A DNA stretch of 64,000 nt from Herbiconiux moechotypicola (lineage in GTDB: Bacteria > Actinomycetota > Actinomycetes > Actinomycetales > Microbacteriaceae): the NCBI RefSeq assembly GCF_024979255.1, contig NZ_JANLCN010000002.1, positions 248,001-312,000 of the forward strand. Reading direction: 5' to 3'. The position numbers were made by a program, and so were the translations under genes. A model generated the notes under the pieces. The model did not search any database. It was given only the letters and a program-made list of their open reading frames with translations, and was not told where the DNA came from. Shown in pieces: positions 12,225 to 20,425 of this stretch; position 1 is the first letter of the stretch; each line of letters opens with the position of its first letter.

Positions 12225-13370
12225 CTAGCGCAGCAGCAGGTTGGGCTGGAGCAGGTACTTGTAGTCGTCGGAACCCGGCTGGTCTTTGGACGACTGGCTC
12301 GTGATGAGCACCGGGCCGGGCTTGTTGGGGTTGTCGGTCTTCGTGAACGAGATGCGCACGAACTCCGAGTGCACCGCGCTCAGGCCGTCGAGCAGGAACT
12401 GCGGCTTGAGCGAGACCACCGTGTCGTCACCGGTGAGCAGGGCGTCGATCGACTCGGAGGCCTGAGCCTGCTCCGATCCGATGGCCTCGAGGGTGACGCC
12501 GTCGATGGTGAAGGTGAACCGGAGGGCTGCTTCGCGCTCGAGCACCAGCGACACGCGCTTCGTGGCCTCGATGAGATCGGCCGTGTTGATGACGGCGTAG
12601 TTGTCGACCGATTCGGGGAAGAGCCTTTTCACGGGAGGGAAGTTGCCCTTGATCAGCAGGGTTGTGACCGTCTTGCGATCGGACTTGAACGCGATGAGCT
12701 CGCGGTCGTCGTTGCCCGAGATCGCCACCGAGATGGTGCCGGCGTTGCCGAAGGTCTTGCCCACCTCCTGGAGCGTGCGAGCCGGCACGAGTGCGGTGGC
12801 GGCGGTCACGCCGGAGTCGTTGGAGTCCCAGTCGATGTTGCGCACGGCGACGCGATAGCGGTCGGTGGCCACGAGCGAGATCGTGTTCTCGCTCACCTCG
12901 AGCTGCACGCCCGTGATGACCGGGGTGACGTCGTCGCGCGAGGCCGCGACCGCGACCTGCGACACGGCGGCGGCGAACTGCTCGGCGGGGAGCAGACCCG
13001 ACTCCGCACCCACCTGGGGCAGCGTGGGGTACTCCTCCACCGGCATGCTCAGCAGGGTGAAGCGCGCGGAACCGCAGCTGACGACGATGCGGGTCTCTTC
13101 GGTCACGAAGCGCACCGGGGCGTTGGGCAGCCGGCTCGCGATGTCGGAGAGCAGGCGGCCCGACACGAGCACGACACCAGGCTCCTCGACCTCGGCGGCG
13201 ATGCGCGTCTGCGCCGAGACCTCGTAGTCGAACGACGAGAGGGTGAGACCGTCGTCGCCCGCCTCGATGAGCACGCCGCTCAGGATGGGGAGCGTGGTGC
13301 GCTGCGGCAGCAGCTTCACCGCGAACGACACCGCTTCGCTGAAGACGTCTCGGTTTACTTGGAACTTCAC
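12225..13370 (-). CDS. dnaN: DNA polymerase III sliding clamp (beta subunit)
   Basis: Ring-shaped processivity clamp of the replicase. The 381-aa protein has three repeated clamp domains and ends in the usual short tail YLLQPNLLLR. The start is taken as GTG at 13370 (VKFQVNRDVFSEAV) because a good ribosome-binding site (AGAGGTGA) precedes it and homologues begin at this residue; a longer open frame to 13457 would run into the origin region. First gene after dnaA on the same strand, with gnd 41 bases downstream. Confidence 0.97.
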   Translation of the reverse strand: MKFQVNRDVFSEAVSFAVKLLPQRTTLPILSGVLIEAGDDGLTLSSFDYEVSAQTRIAAEVEEPGVVLVSGRLLSDIASRLPNAPVRFVTEETRIVVSCGSARFTLLSMPVEEYPTLPQVGAESGLLPAEQFAAAVSQVAVAASRDDVTPVITGVQLEVSENTISLVATDRYRVAVRNIDWDSNDSGVTAATALVPARTLQEVGKTFGNAGTISVAISGNDDRELIAFKSDRKTVTTLLIKGNFPPVKRLFPESVDNYAVINTADLIEATKRVSLVLEREAALRFTFTIDGVTLEAIGSEQAQASESIDALLTGDDTVVSLKPQFLLDGLSAVHSEFVRISFTKTDNPNKPGPVLITSQSSKDQPGSDDYKYLLQPNLLLR

Positions 13371-13429
13371 GAAGTCACCTCTGTCGGCTCTGGAGACCCT
13401 GGGTCGCTCAATGCTATCTGGTGCGGACG

Positions 13430-13711
13430 TCGCTCTCGGTGGGCCGCGCATCGACAAGGTTGTCGAGTGCCCCTGATCAAAGAATTGGTTTCTTAATCTT
13501 CTTAACGACTGTGGATATGTGGATAAAACTGTTTAAACCGCGTGATGACCGAGAACTACACGCGTGTGAGATGTCGAGACTGTGTGAATGACGAGGGGAT
13601 GCGGTCGACGGGCTGCTGAACCCTGGATGAACGAATCCACATCCCGACTCTCGAACTCGACAGGATGAGCCGATTTCTCCACAGCTGTGTTCACAATCTG
13701 TGGAGAACGCA
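13430..13711. other. Candidate origin of replication (oriC), dnaN-dnaA intergenic region
   Basis: This gene-free stretch between the dnaN start and the dnaA stop holds the signals expected of an actinobacterial oriC. A locally AT-rich segment at 13477-13540 stands out in a very GC-rich region. DnaA-box-like 9-mers include TGTGGATAT (13510-13518), TGTGGATAA (13518-13526, perfect inverse TTATCCACA), GAATCCACA (13633-13641), TTCTCCACA (13675-13683), GTTCACA (about 13689-13695) and TGTGGAGAA (13699-13707). The 13675 and 13699 boxes form a perfect inverted pair. Position matches oriC in Streptomyces and Mycobacterium. The unwinding site is inferred. Confidence 0.75.
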
Positions 13712-15133
13712 TCAGGCGCTCTTGTAGCGCTGATTGTGTTTGATGCGGTTGGAGATCTCGGTGACCTGGTTGTAGATCGATCGCTTCTCGGTCATGAGCT
13801 TGCCGATCTTGTTGTTGGCGTACATGACCGTGGTGTGGTCGCGACCGCCGAAGAGCTGACCGATCTTGGGGAGCGAGAGGCTGGTCATCTCGCGGCAGAG
13901 GTACATGGCGATCTGGCGCGCGGTCGCGATGGCCTGCGAGCGTGACGACCCGTAGAGGTCGTCGACGGAGAGCCGGAAGTACTCGGCGGTGTGGTTGATG
14001 ATGTCGACGGGGGCGATGACGTTGTCGTCGTCGAGTGTGATGAGGTCCTTCAGCACCGTCTGCACGAGGGTCATGTCGACCGGCGTGCGGTTGAGGCTCG
14101 CGAAGGCGGTGACGCGGATGAGCGTTCCCTCGAGCTCGCGCACGTTGGAGGAGACCTTCGAGGCCATGAACTCGAGGATGTCGTCGGGAACGCGCAGGCG
14201 CTCGGACTGCGCCTTCTTCCGGAGGATGGCGATGCGGGTCTCGAGGTCGGGGGTCTGCACGTCGGTGATGAGACCCCACTCGAAGCGGGTGCGCATGCGG
14301 TCTTCGAAGCCGGTGAGGTGCTTGGGCGGCAGGTCGGAGGTGATGACGACCTGCTTGTTGTGATCGTGCAGGGTGTTGAAGGTGTGGAAGAAGGCCTCTT
14401 GGGTCTCGGCCTTGCCCTGCAGGAACTGGATGTCGTCGATGAGCAGCAGGTCGATGTCTCGGTAGCGGCTGTGGAAGGCGGCGCCCCGGTTGTTCGCGAT
14501 GGAGTTGATGAAGTCGTTGGTGAACTCCTCGGAGCTCACGTAGCGCACCCGCACCCCGGGGTACAGCGAGATGGCGTAGTGGCCGATCGCGTGGAGGAGG
14601 TGGGTCTTGCCGAGCCCCGAGTCGCCGTAGATGAAGAGGGGATTATAGGCCTTGGCGGGAGCTTCGGCCACGGCCACAGCGGCCGCGTGGGCGAAGCGGT
14701 TCGAGCCGCCGATGACGAAGTTGTCGAAGCTGTACTTGGGGTTCAGCCGGGTGTCGTTGTTGCGCATCGGACCGACGGTCTCCTGCACGGTCGGCGGCTG
14801 CGTATCGGCGAAGGCGGGCTCGGGCGCCGGGTCGATGACGGCGGCGGCCGGGTAGTCGTCGATCTCGGGGTTCACCACGACAGAGAAGTTCGTCACCTCG
14901 AGGCGCGGGTCGAGCGTGCCGAGTGCGGCCACGAGTGAGGGGCGCACGCGCTGCTCGAGCATGTCGCGCGTGAAGTCGTTGGGCACCTCGAGGTAGAACG
15001 ATCCGCCGAGGATGCCCTTCGGCACCACCAGTCCGAGAAAGCCCTTGAGTTGAGGAGTGATGCGCTCGTCGTGGGAGAGGACAGTGAGCACCGACCGCCA
15101 ATTGTCTTCGGTCGAGCCGGCGCCGTCAGCCAA
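13712..15133 (-). CDS. dnaA: Chromosomal replication initiator DnaA
   Basis: AAA+ initiator that binds DnaA boxes and melts oriC. The 473-aa protein has domain I at the N-terminus, a short Pro/Ala-rich domain II (about 85-130), the AAA+ core with Walker A GDSGLGKTHLL (170-180) and Walker B LLLIDDIQFL, and the domain IV signature GGRDHTTVMYANNKI that reads the box. Domain II is short compared with Streptomyces DnaA. Start at ATG 15133. Confidence 0.99.
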   Translation of the reverse strand: MADGAGSTEDNWRSVLTVLSHDERITPQLKGFLGLVVPKGILGGSFYLEVPNDFTRDMLEQRVRPSLVAALGTLDPRLEVTNFSVVVNPEIDDYPAAAVIDPAPEPAFADTQPPTVQETVGPMRNNDTRLNPKYSFDNFVIGGSNRFAHAAAVAVAEAPAKAYNPLFIYGDSGLGKTHLLHAIGHYAISLYPGVRVRYVSSEEFTNDFINSIANNRGAAFHSRYRDIDLLLIDDIQFLQGKAETQEAFFHTFNTLHDHNKQVVITSDLPPKHLTGFEDRMRTRFEWGLITDVQTPDLETRIAILRKKAQSERLRVPDDILEFMASKVSSNVRELEGTLIRVTAFASLNRTPVDMTLVQTVLKDLITLDDDNVIAPVDIINHTAEYFRLSVDDLYGSSRSQAIATARQIAMYLCREMTSLSLPKIGQLFGGRDHTTVMYANNKIGKLMTEKRSIYNQVTEISNRIKHNQRYKSA

Positions 15134-15481
15134 GGGAACTCCTGTCGAACTGGATTGCTACGCCGAATCGCTCGTGTTCGTTCGGCGCCTGCCGTGTCAC
15201 GCCCCCGCCGGCTGTTAGTAACTGTAGGCCCCTAAGCTAGCTACTGCCATGCAACAGGGCAAGTTCGGCGTATTGACGGCCTGCGTGTCCTACACAGGTT
15301 TTGTCCACAGCATGTGGATACTTGATTCTTTGGGCGCAACGGTTTGACCTATCGCGACTGAGGCCGTAGTTTTAATCAGTTGACTTGTGGCATACGGCCA
15401 CGCCTCCCGTCACTGTGGTCCCCCCATGGCGACGAGACCACTTGACGACGACGAGCCCGTCGTCGAACCACGGAGATCACT
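15134..15481. other. dnaA-rpmH divergent promoter region with DnaA boxes
   Basis: This 348-base gap separates the divergent dnaA and rpmH starts. It contains TTGTCCACA (15301-15309) followed by TGTGGATAC (15313-15321) in inverse orientation, a pair suited to DnaA autoregulation of dnaA. Local AT content rises at 15225-15380. A TTGACT (15380-15385) could be an rpmH -35 element, but no convincing -10 follows. No open frame in it looks coding. Confidence 0.55.
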
Positions 15482-15619
15482 ATGAGCAAGCGAACCTTCC
15501 AGCCGAACAACCGCCGCCGCGCCAAGGTGCACGGCTTCCGTCTGCGCATGCGCACGCGCGCCGGCCGTGCCATCCTCTCGGCTCGCCGTCGCAAGGGCCG
15601 CACCGAGCTCTCCGCCTAG
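15482..15619 (+). CDS. rpmH: 50S ribosomal protein L34
   Basis: The 45-aa, highly basic protein [20 protein letters not shown] (then [25 protein letters not shown]) is a full-length L34. ATG 15482 follows a GGAG ribosome-binding site. It is the first gene of the plus-strand rpmH-rnpA-yidD-yidC-jag-rsmG cluster that runs away from the origin. Confidence 0.98.
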   Translation: MSKRTFQPNNRRRAKVHGFRLRMRTRAGRAILSARRRKGRTELSA

Positions 15620-15633
15620 TCCGCTTCGTCGCG

Positions 15634-15972
15634 GTGCTGGCCAAGCCCCATCGAATCACCAGCGGTGCCGACTACCGGGTCACCGTTCGTCGGGGTACCA
15701 AGATCGTGGGGCCCCACACCGTCACTTACATTCGCGCATCCGGTTCTCCGGGTGCGCGTTTCGGGTTCATCGTGGCGAAATCCGTCGGCGTGGCCGTGAC
15801 CCGCAACCTCGTGCGTAGACGGCTGAAAGCCGCGGCCTACGCTCTGCTGCCTGCGATGGCTCCTGGCTACGACGTGGTGGTGCGTGCTCTGCCCGAAGCA
15901 GGGTCTCAGCCTTACCGGTTACTCTTCGAGGAGCTTTCGCGTTCTCTCACCAAAGGATCAGTACTCGCATGA
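15634..15972 (+). CDS. rnpA: Ribonuclease P protein component
   Basis: Protein cofactor of RNase P, which trims the 5' leader of pre-tRNAs. The 112-aa product has the signature RNLVRRRLKAA that contacts P RNA, preceded by FGFIVAKSVGVAVT. The GTG start at 15634 lies 14 bases after rpmH, the normal spacing, and gives the conserved opening VLAKPHRITSGADYR. The stop overlaps the yidD start (ATGA). Confidence 0.95.
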   Translation: MLAKPHRITSGADYRVTVRRGTKIVGPHTVTYIRASGSPGARFGFIVAKSVGVAVTRNLVRRRLKAAAYALLPAMAPGYDVVVRALPEAGSQPYRLLFEELSRSLTKGSVLA

Positions 15973-16280
15973 CGTCAGTGGTGACCGCGATCGTGCTGCT
16001 CCCCCGCAATCTGGCGGTGCTGGTGCTGCGCGGTTATCGGGCGGTCATCTCCCCGCTCTACGGTGACGTGTGCCGCTACTACCCCTCGTGCTCCGCCTAC
16101 ACCCTCCAAGCCATCCAGCAGCGCGGAGTCGTGATCGGTTCTGCGCTCGGTCTCTATCGCATCATCCGGTGCCACCCCTGGGCCAAAGGAGGCGTCGACG
16201 ACGTTCCGCCTCTGCGTCGCGCTCGGTACCGGTTGACCCCCTTCGGTTTCGTCGTAGCAGCTAGCCACGGAAAGGGCTGA
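15969..16280 (+). CDS. yidD: Membrane protein insertion efficiency factor YidD
   Basis: Small membrane-associated protein thought to help YidC-dependent insertion. The 103-aa sequence shows the diagnostic block YRAVISPLYGDVCRYYPSCSAYTLQAI and GLYRIIRCHPWAKGGVDDVPP. An N-terminal amphipathic helix precedes it. Start ATG overlaps the rnpA stop; yidC follows 10 bases later. Confidence 0.97.
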   Translation: MTSVVTAIVLLPRNLAVLVLRGYRAVISPLYGDVCRYYPSCSAYTLQAIQQRGVVIGSALGLYRIIRCHPWAKGGVDDVPPLRRARYRLTPFGFVVAASHGKG

Positions 16281-16290
16281 CTCCCACCCC

Positions 16291-17256
16291 ATGGAAATCC
16301 CGTTCATCGACACGATCCTCTGGCCCATCAAATGGGTGGTGGAGCTGATCCTCGTCGCCTGGCACTGGCTCTGGACCGCGATCGGACTCGACCCCGCGGC
16401 AGGTCTCACCTGGGTGCTCTCGATCGTCGGCCTCGTGCTCGTCGTCCGTGCCGCGCTCATCCCGATCTTCGTGCGGCAGATCAAGAGCCAGCGCAAGATG
16501 CTCGAGGTGGCGCCGCAGCTCAAGAAGATCCAGGACAAGTACAAGGGCAAGAAAGACCAGTTCTCGCGCGAGGCGATGTCGCGCGAGACCATGGAGCTCT
16601 ACCGGCGCACCGGCACCAACCCTCTCGCGTCATGTCTGCCCCTGCTGCTGCAGATGCCCATCTTCTTCAGTCTCTTCTCGGTGCTGAACAATGCGCAGAA
16701 GGGCGCGGCGGGTGTCGGCCCGCTCAGCGCAGACCTCGGCAAGCAGTTCGGCGACGCGACGTTGTTCGGCGTCGCTCCGCTGCACGACACCTTCATCGGG
16801 GCCTGGAACGCCGGCGGCCCGTGGCAGGTCATGGTGATCGCGGGTCTGATGGTGGTGCTCATGACCGCGTCGCAGTTCTACACCCAGCTGCAGATCATGG
16901 CGAAGAACCAGTCGCCCGAGGCGAAGAACAGCCCGATGTTCCGGCAGCAGCGCATCCTGCTCTACATCCTTCCCCTCGTCTTCGTGTTCTCGGGAGTCGC
17001 CTTCCCTCTCGGTGTCATGTTCTACTGGCTCACCTCGAACCTGTGGACCATGGGTCAGCAATTCCTCGTGATCCGCAACATGCCGACGCCCGGTAGCGAG
17101 GCGGCCAAGGCTCGCGAGGAACGTCTCGCCCGCCGCGGCAAACTCACCGGTAAGGACACCCCGGCGATCGAAGCCGCCCCCGAGACCCCCAAGACGACCC
17201 AGCGGCAGCAGCCCGTGAGCAAGAACCGCGCCAAGAAGCAAGGTGGAAAGAAGTGA
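16291..17256 (+). CDS. yidC: Membrane protein insertase YidC/Oxa1
   Basis: Inserts membrane proteins alone or with SecYEG. The 321-aa protein has the Oxa1 core of five helices: the first near 34-56, the cytoplasmic loop RQIKSQRKMLEVAPQLKKIQ with the hydrophilic-groove Arg nearby, LASCLPLLLQMPIFFSLF, and the late pair QFYTQLQI to LTSNLWTMGQQFLV. It lacks the large periplasmic domain of the proteobacterial form, as expected for actinobacteria. The basic tail ends SKNRAKKQGGKK. Its stop overlaps the jag GTG by four bases. Confidence 0.97.
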   Translation: MEIPFIDTILWPIKWVVELILVAWHWLWTAIGLDPAAGLTWVLSIVGLVLVVRAALIPIFVRQIKSQRKMLEVAPQLKKIQDKYKGKKDQFSREAMSRETMELYRRTGTNPLASCLPLLLQMPIFFSLFSVLNNAQKGAAGVGPLSADLGKQFGDATLFGVAPLHDTFIGAWNAGGPWQVMVIAGLMVVLMTASQFYTQLQIMAKNQSPEAKNSPMFRQQRILLYILPLVFVFSGVAFPLGVMFYWLTSNLWTMGQQFLVIRNMPTPGSEAAKAREERLARRGKLTGKDTPAIEAAPETPKTTQRQQPVSKNRAKKQGGKK

Positions 17257-17756
17257 GCGACGTGACCCAGGCGACCTCCGACGAGGCCCTCGAAACCTCT
17301 TCGTCGTTCGATGACGAAGGCGATGTCGCGGCCGACTACATCGAGGAGCTCCTCGACATCTGCGACCTCGATGGAGACATCGACATCTCGGTGACCGACA
17401 ACCGCGCGTACATCTCGGTGAACGCCTCGGGCGAGAGCAACCTCAGGCTTCTCTCGCACCCCGACACCGTGTCGGCCCTTCAGGAGCTGACTCGCCTCGC
17501 GGTGCAGACGAAGACCGGCGACTTCTCTCGCCTGATCCTCGACGTGGGCGGAAGCCGCGAGCAGCGTCAGCGCGAACTCGAGGTGATCGTCAACGAGGCC
17601 ATCGCCACCATCGAGGCCGGTTCCGACAGCGCTGCACTCGAGCCCATGTCGTCGTACGAGCGCAAGCTCGTTCACGACATCGTGGCGGCGCGCGGGCTTC
17701 ACTCCGAGTCGGAGGGCGAAGGTCGCGACCGGCACACGGTCATTCGCCGCGCGTGA
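17253..17756 (+). CDS. jag: Jag/KhpB-type RNA-binding protein with KH-like and R3H domains
   Basis: Single-stranded nucleic-acid-binding protein. The 167-aa product has an acidic N-terminal region, a KH-like domain (about 40-100) and a C-terminal R3H domain with PMSSYERKLVHDIVAARG. Family members (Jag, EloR, KhpB) work with KhpA as RNA chaperones that affect cell shape and division in Firmicutes; a similar job here is an inference. GTG start overlaps the yidC stop. Confidence 0.92.
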   Translation: MSDVTQATSDEALETSSSFDDEGDVAADYIEELLDICDLDGDIDISVTDNRAYISVNASGESNLRLLSHPDTVSALQELTRLAVQTKTGDFSRLILDVGGSREQRQRELEVIVNEAIATIEAGSDSAALEPMSSYERKLVHDIVAARGLHSESEGEGRDRHTVIRRA

Positions 17757-17759
17757 TGA

Positions 17760-17775
17760 TGTTTCACGTGAAACA
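17760..17775. other. parS centromere site 1
   Basis: The perfect 16-bp palindrome TGTTTCACGTGAAACA, which is the ParB-binding consensus. It lies between jag and rsmG, about 2 to 4 kb from oriC, and belongs with the parAB genes just downstream. Confidence 0.97.
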
Positions 17776-17790
17776 TTCGTCGGGTACGCG

Positions 17791-18438
17791 ATGAGCGCAT
17801 CGTCCACTCCCCCGCCCGAGTTGGAGGTGGAACCGCCCGTCGCCGCAGAGATGTTCGGTGATCGGATCGAGGTCGCCCGCGCGTTCACCCTCGACCTTGC
17901 CCAGCGGGGCGAAGAACTCGGGTTGATCGGTCCTCTCGAGCTTCCGCGCCTTTGGACAAGACACATCCTGAACTGTGCGGTGGTGGCACCTCTGGTGATG
18001 CCCGGTCGTGTGGGTGACATCGGCAGCGGCGCCGGACTTCCCGGGCTCGTGCTGGCCATCGCGCGACCCGACGTGGAGTTCGTACTGATCGAGCCGATGG
18101 AGCGCAGGGTCGCGTGGCTCGATGAGCAGCGATCACTCCTCTCGCTGGAGAATGTGACTGTGCTCCGCGGTCGCGCTGAGGATGTGCGCGGTACCGTCGA
18201 TCTCGATCAGGTGACCGCGCGCGCCGTGAGTGCGTTCTCGAAGCTGATCCCCCTGGCGGCTCCCCTTCTCCCCCGCGGCGGTGAACTCGTACTCATGAAG
18301 GGCGCCGCTGCTGCCAATGAGATCGCAGCAGCGGACAAAGCCATCAAGAAGTACCGGCTGAGCGACGTCGAGATCGTCGAGCTCGGCGGGTCGCAGGGCA
18401 TCGACCTCACGCGAGTCATTCGCGCGCGGGTTCGATGA
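17791..18438 (+). CDS. rsmG: 16S rRNA (guanine-N7) methyltransferase RsmG
   Basis: SAM-dependent enzyme that methylates the G527 region of 16S rRNA. The 215-aa protein carries the SAM-binding motif VGDIGSGAGLPGLVLAIARP and the following acidic strand FVLIEPMERR, with the conserved block WTRHILNCAVV before it. Loss of rsmG causes low-level streptomycin resistance in actinobacteria. ATG 17791 lies just after parS site 1. Confidence 0.96.
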   Translation: MSASSTPPPELEVEPPVAAEMFGDRIEVARAFTLDLAQRGEELGLIGPLELPRLWTRHILNCAVVAPLVMPGRVGDIGSGAGLPGLVLAIARPDVEFVLIEPMERRVAWLDEQRSLLSLENVTVLRGRAEDVRGTVDLDQVTARAVSAFSKLIPLAAPLLPRGGELVLMKGAAAANEIAAADKAIKKYRLSDVEIVELGGSQGIDLTRVIRARVR

Positions 18439-18497
18439 CACGCTCGGTGTCGGCTGACTTCGGTACGATCGAGGGTGCGCCCGGCGCCCACGCCTGA

Positions 18498-18513
18498 TGT
18501 TTCACGTGAAACA
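18498..18513. other. parS centromere site 2
   Basis: A second perfect TGTTTCACGTGAAACA palindrome, 18 bases before the parA ATG. ParB bound here could both nucleate the partition complex and affect parAB expression. In the upstream in-frame extension of parA this site would be translated as VSRET. Confidence 0.97.
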
Positions 18514-18531
18514 TTCCGACAGGAAGTATGT

Positions 18532-19443
18532 ATGACCAGTGATTCCCCCGCCTTCGATGCTTCGACTCCGTTGGCGAGAGAGCTGGCCGATCTGTCTCAA
18601 CGAAAGCGTCTCCTGGCCATGCGTGAGTTTCCCCTCCCCTCCTCCACCCGCGTTCTCACCGTGGCCAATCAAAAGGGCGGCGTAGGTAAGACCACCACGA
18701 CGGTGAACCTGGCGGCCGCGCTCGCAAAGCAAGGTGCTCGGGTGCTGGTGATCGACCTCGATCCCCAGGGCAACGCGTCCACGGCGCTGGGAGTCGAGCA
18801 TCGGGGTGATCAGCCGAGTGTCTATGACGCTCTCGTGCACGATGAGCCGATGGTGGAAGTGGTGCAGCAGAGTCCGGAGTTCGACACTCTGTTCTGCGTA
18901 CCGGCGACGATCCACCTGGCAGGAGCCGAGATCGAGCTGGTTCCTCTCGTGGCGCGCGAGCAGCGACTCCGGGGAAGTCTTGACCGCTACCTCGCGGAGA
19001 GCGACGCCGCCGGCAGCGGCTATCACTACGTCTTCATTGATTGCCCGCCCTCGCTCGGTCTACTCACCATCAACGCCTTCGTCGCGGCCCGCGAGGTGCT
19101 GATTCCCATCCAGTGCGAGTACTACGCGCTCGAGGGTCTGAGCCAGCTCCTCAACAACATCACGCTGATCGAGAGGCATCTCAACCCGACCCTCGCTGTC
19201 TCCACCATCCTTCTCACCATGTACGACGGCCGCACGCGGCTTGCGTATCAGGTGGCCGAGGATGTGCGCAGCCACTTTCCGGAGCAGACGCTGAGTGCGG
19301 TGATCCCGCGCTCGGTGCGTATCTCCGAGGCGCCGAGCTACGGCCAGACCGTCATCAGTTTCGATCCCCAGTCCCCCGGCTCCATCTCCTATCTGGAGGC
19401 GGCGGCCGAAATCGCAGAGCGAGGAGTGCAGCGTGGCCACTAA
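18532..19443 (+). CDS. parA: Chromosome-partitioning ATPase ParA (Soj)
   Basis: Walker-type ATPase that drives origin segregation with ParB-parS. The 303-aa protein has an N-terminal extension of about 40 residues, then the deviant Walker A KGGVGKTTTT (48-57), DLDPQGNAS, and FIDCPPSLGLLT. ATG at 18532 is preferred because it follows an AGGAAG ribosome-binding site and leaves parS site 2 untranslated. The frame is open further back through parS, so an upstream start near 18475 is possible. It overlaps parB by 11 bases. Confidence 0.95.
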   Translation: MTSDSPAFDASTPLARELADLSQRKRLLAMREFPLPSSTRVLTVANQKGGVGKTTTTVNLAAALAKQGARVLVIDLDPQGNASTALGVEHRGDQPSVYDALVHDEPMVEVVQQSPEFDTLFCVPATIHLAGAEIELVPLVAREQRLRGSLDRYLAESDAAGSGYHYVFIDCPPSLGLLTINAFVAAREVLIPIQCEYYALEGLSQLLNNITLIERHLNPTLAVSTILLTMYDGRTRLAYQVAEDVRSHFPEQTLSAVIPRSVRISEAPSYGQTVISFDPQSPGSISYLEAAAEIAERGVQRGH

Positions 19444-20392
19444 GAAGAGAGCGGGACTCGGCCGGGGAATCGGTGCACTCATCCCCACCGAAGAACCGCG
19501 CAGCGAGGGCGGCCGGCCCGTCGACGTGTTCTTCGACACTCCGCGAGCTGGTGCCGAAGGTCTCCGCGCCGTTCCCGGAGCGCGTCTCGCGCAGCTCGAT
19601 CCTGCATCGATCGTGCCGAACGCCAAGCAGCCCCGGAGCGTGTTCGACGCGGATGATCTCGCGGAGTTGGTGCACTCCGTCAAAGAGATCGGTGTACTCC
19701 AGCCGATCGTCGTGCGCGAGCTGCCTCATGCGGTCGGTGAACCCGTCCAGTACGAACTCGTGATGGGTGAGCGTCGACTTCGTGCCACCAAGGCGGCCGG
19801 TCTCGACACCATCCCGGCGGTGATCAAAGACACCGCCGATGAAGACATGCTGCGAGACGCACTGCTCGAGAACCTCCACCGTTCTCAGCTGAATCCACTC
19901 GAAGAAGCCTCCGCCTACCAGCAGCTGCTCGATGATTTCGGCATCACGCAGGACCAGCTCGCGGAGCGGATCGGGCGTTCGAGGCCGCAGATCACGAACA
20001 CCCTGCGCCTCCTGCGCCTTCCTCCGGCGGTGCAGACGCGCGTCGCCGCCGGCGTCTTGAGCGCGGGTCACGCCCGGGCGGTCTTGGCGGTCGGCGACGT
20101 CGACGCGATGACGAAGCTCGCCGACAAGATCGTGAACGAAGACCTGTCGGTGCGGGCGGCCGAGGCCCTCGCCTCCGAGGCACCGAAAGCTTCGCGGTCG
20201 AAGCCCACCGCGGGCACCAAGCGCGGGCACCTCGACGAGATCGGGGATCGGCTGGGCGATCGACTGAACACGAGGGTGCGCGTGAGCCTCGGCAGGTCGA
20301 AGGGTCAGATCGTCATCGACTTCGCGACGATCGGCGACCTCAACCGCATCCTCGCGGAGCTCGGCGAGGACGGCTTCGGCGGCGCCGTCTAA
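19433..20392 (+). CDS. parB: Chromosome-partitioning protein ParB (Spo0J)
   Basis: CTP-dependent DNA clamp that loads at parS. The 319-aa protein opens MATKKRAGLGRGIGALIP, which includes the ParA-stimulating basic tail. It then shows the CTP-binding motif GERRLRATKAAG, ENLHRSQLNPLEEA, a helix-turn-helix (FGITQDQLAERIGRSRPQI) and a C-terminal dimer domain. GTG start lies inside the parA 3' end. Convergent with ddl. Confidence 0.97.
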   Translation: MATKKRAGLGRGIGALIPTEEPRSEGGRPVDVFFDTPRAGAEGLRAVPGARLAQLDPASIVPNAKQPRSVFDADDLAELVHSVKEIGVLQPIVVRELPHAVGEPVQYELVMGERRLRATKAAGLDTIPAVIKDTADEDMLRDALLENLHRSQLNPLEEASAYQQLLDDFGITQDQLAERIGRSRPQITNTLRLLRLPPAVQTRVAAGVLSAGHARAVLAVGDVDAMTKLADKIVNEDLSVRAAEALASEAPKASRSKPTAGTKRGHLDEIGDRLGDRLNTRVRVSLGRSKGQIVIDFATIGDLNRILAELGEDGFGGAV

Positions 20393-20425
20393 CCGTCGGA
20401 GTGGCGTAGCTCGACGAGAGTCGGG

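Noticed and set aside
13371-13457. Longer N-terminus for DnaN starting at 13457
   Set aside because: It would add 29 residues with no clamp similarity; a good ribosome-binding site precedes GTG 13370.
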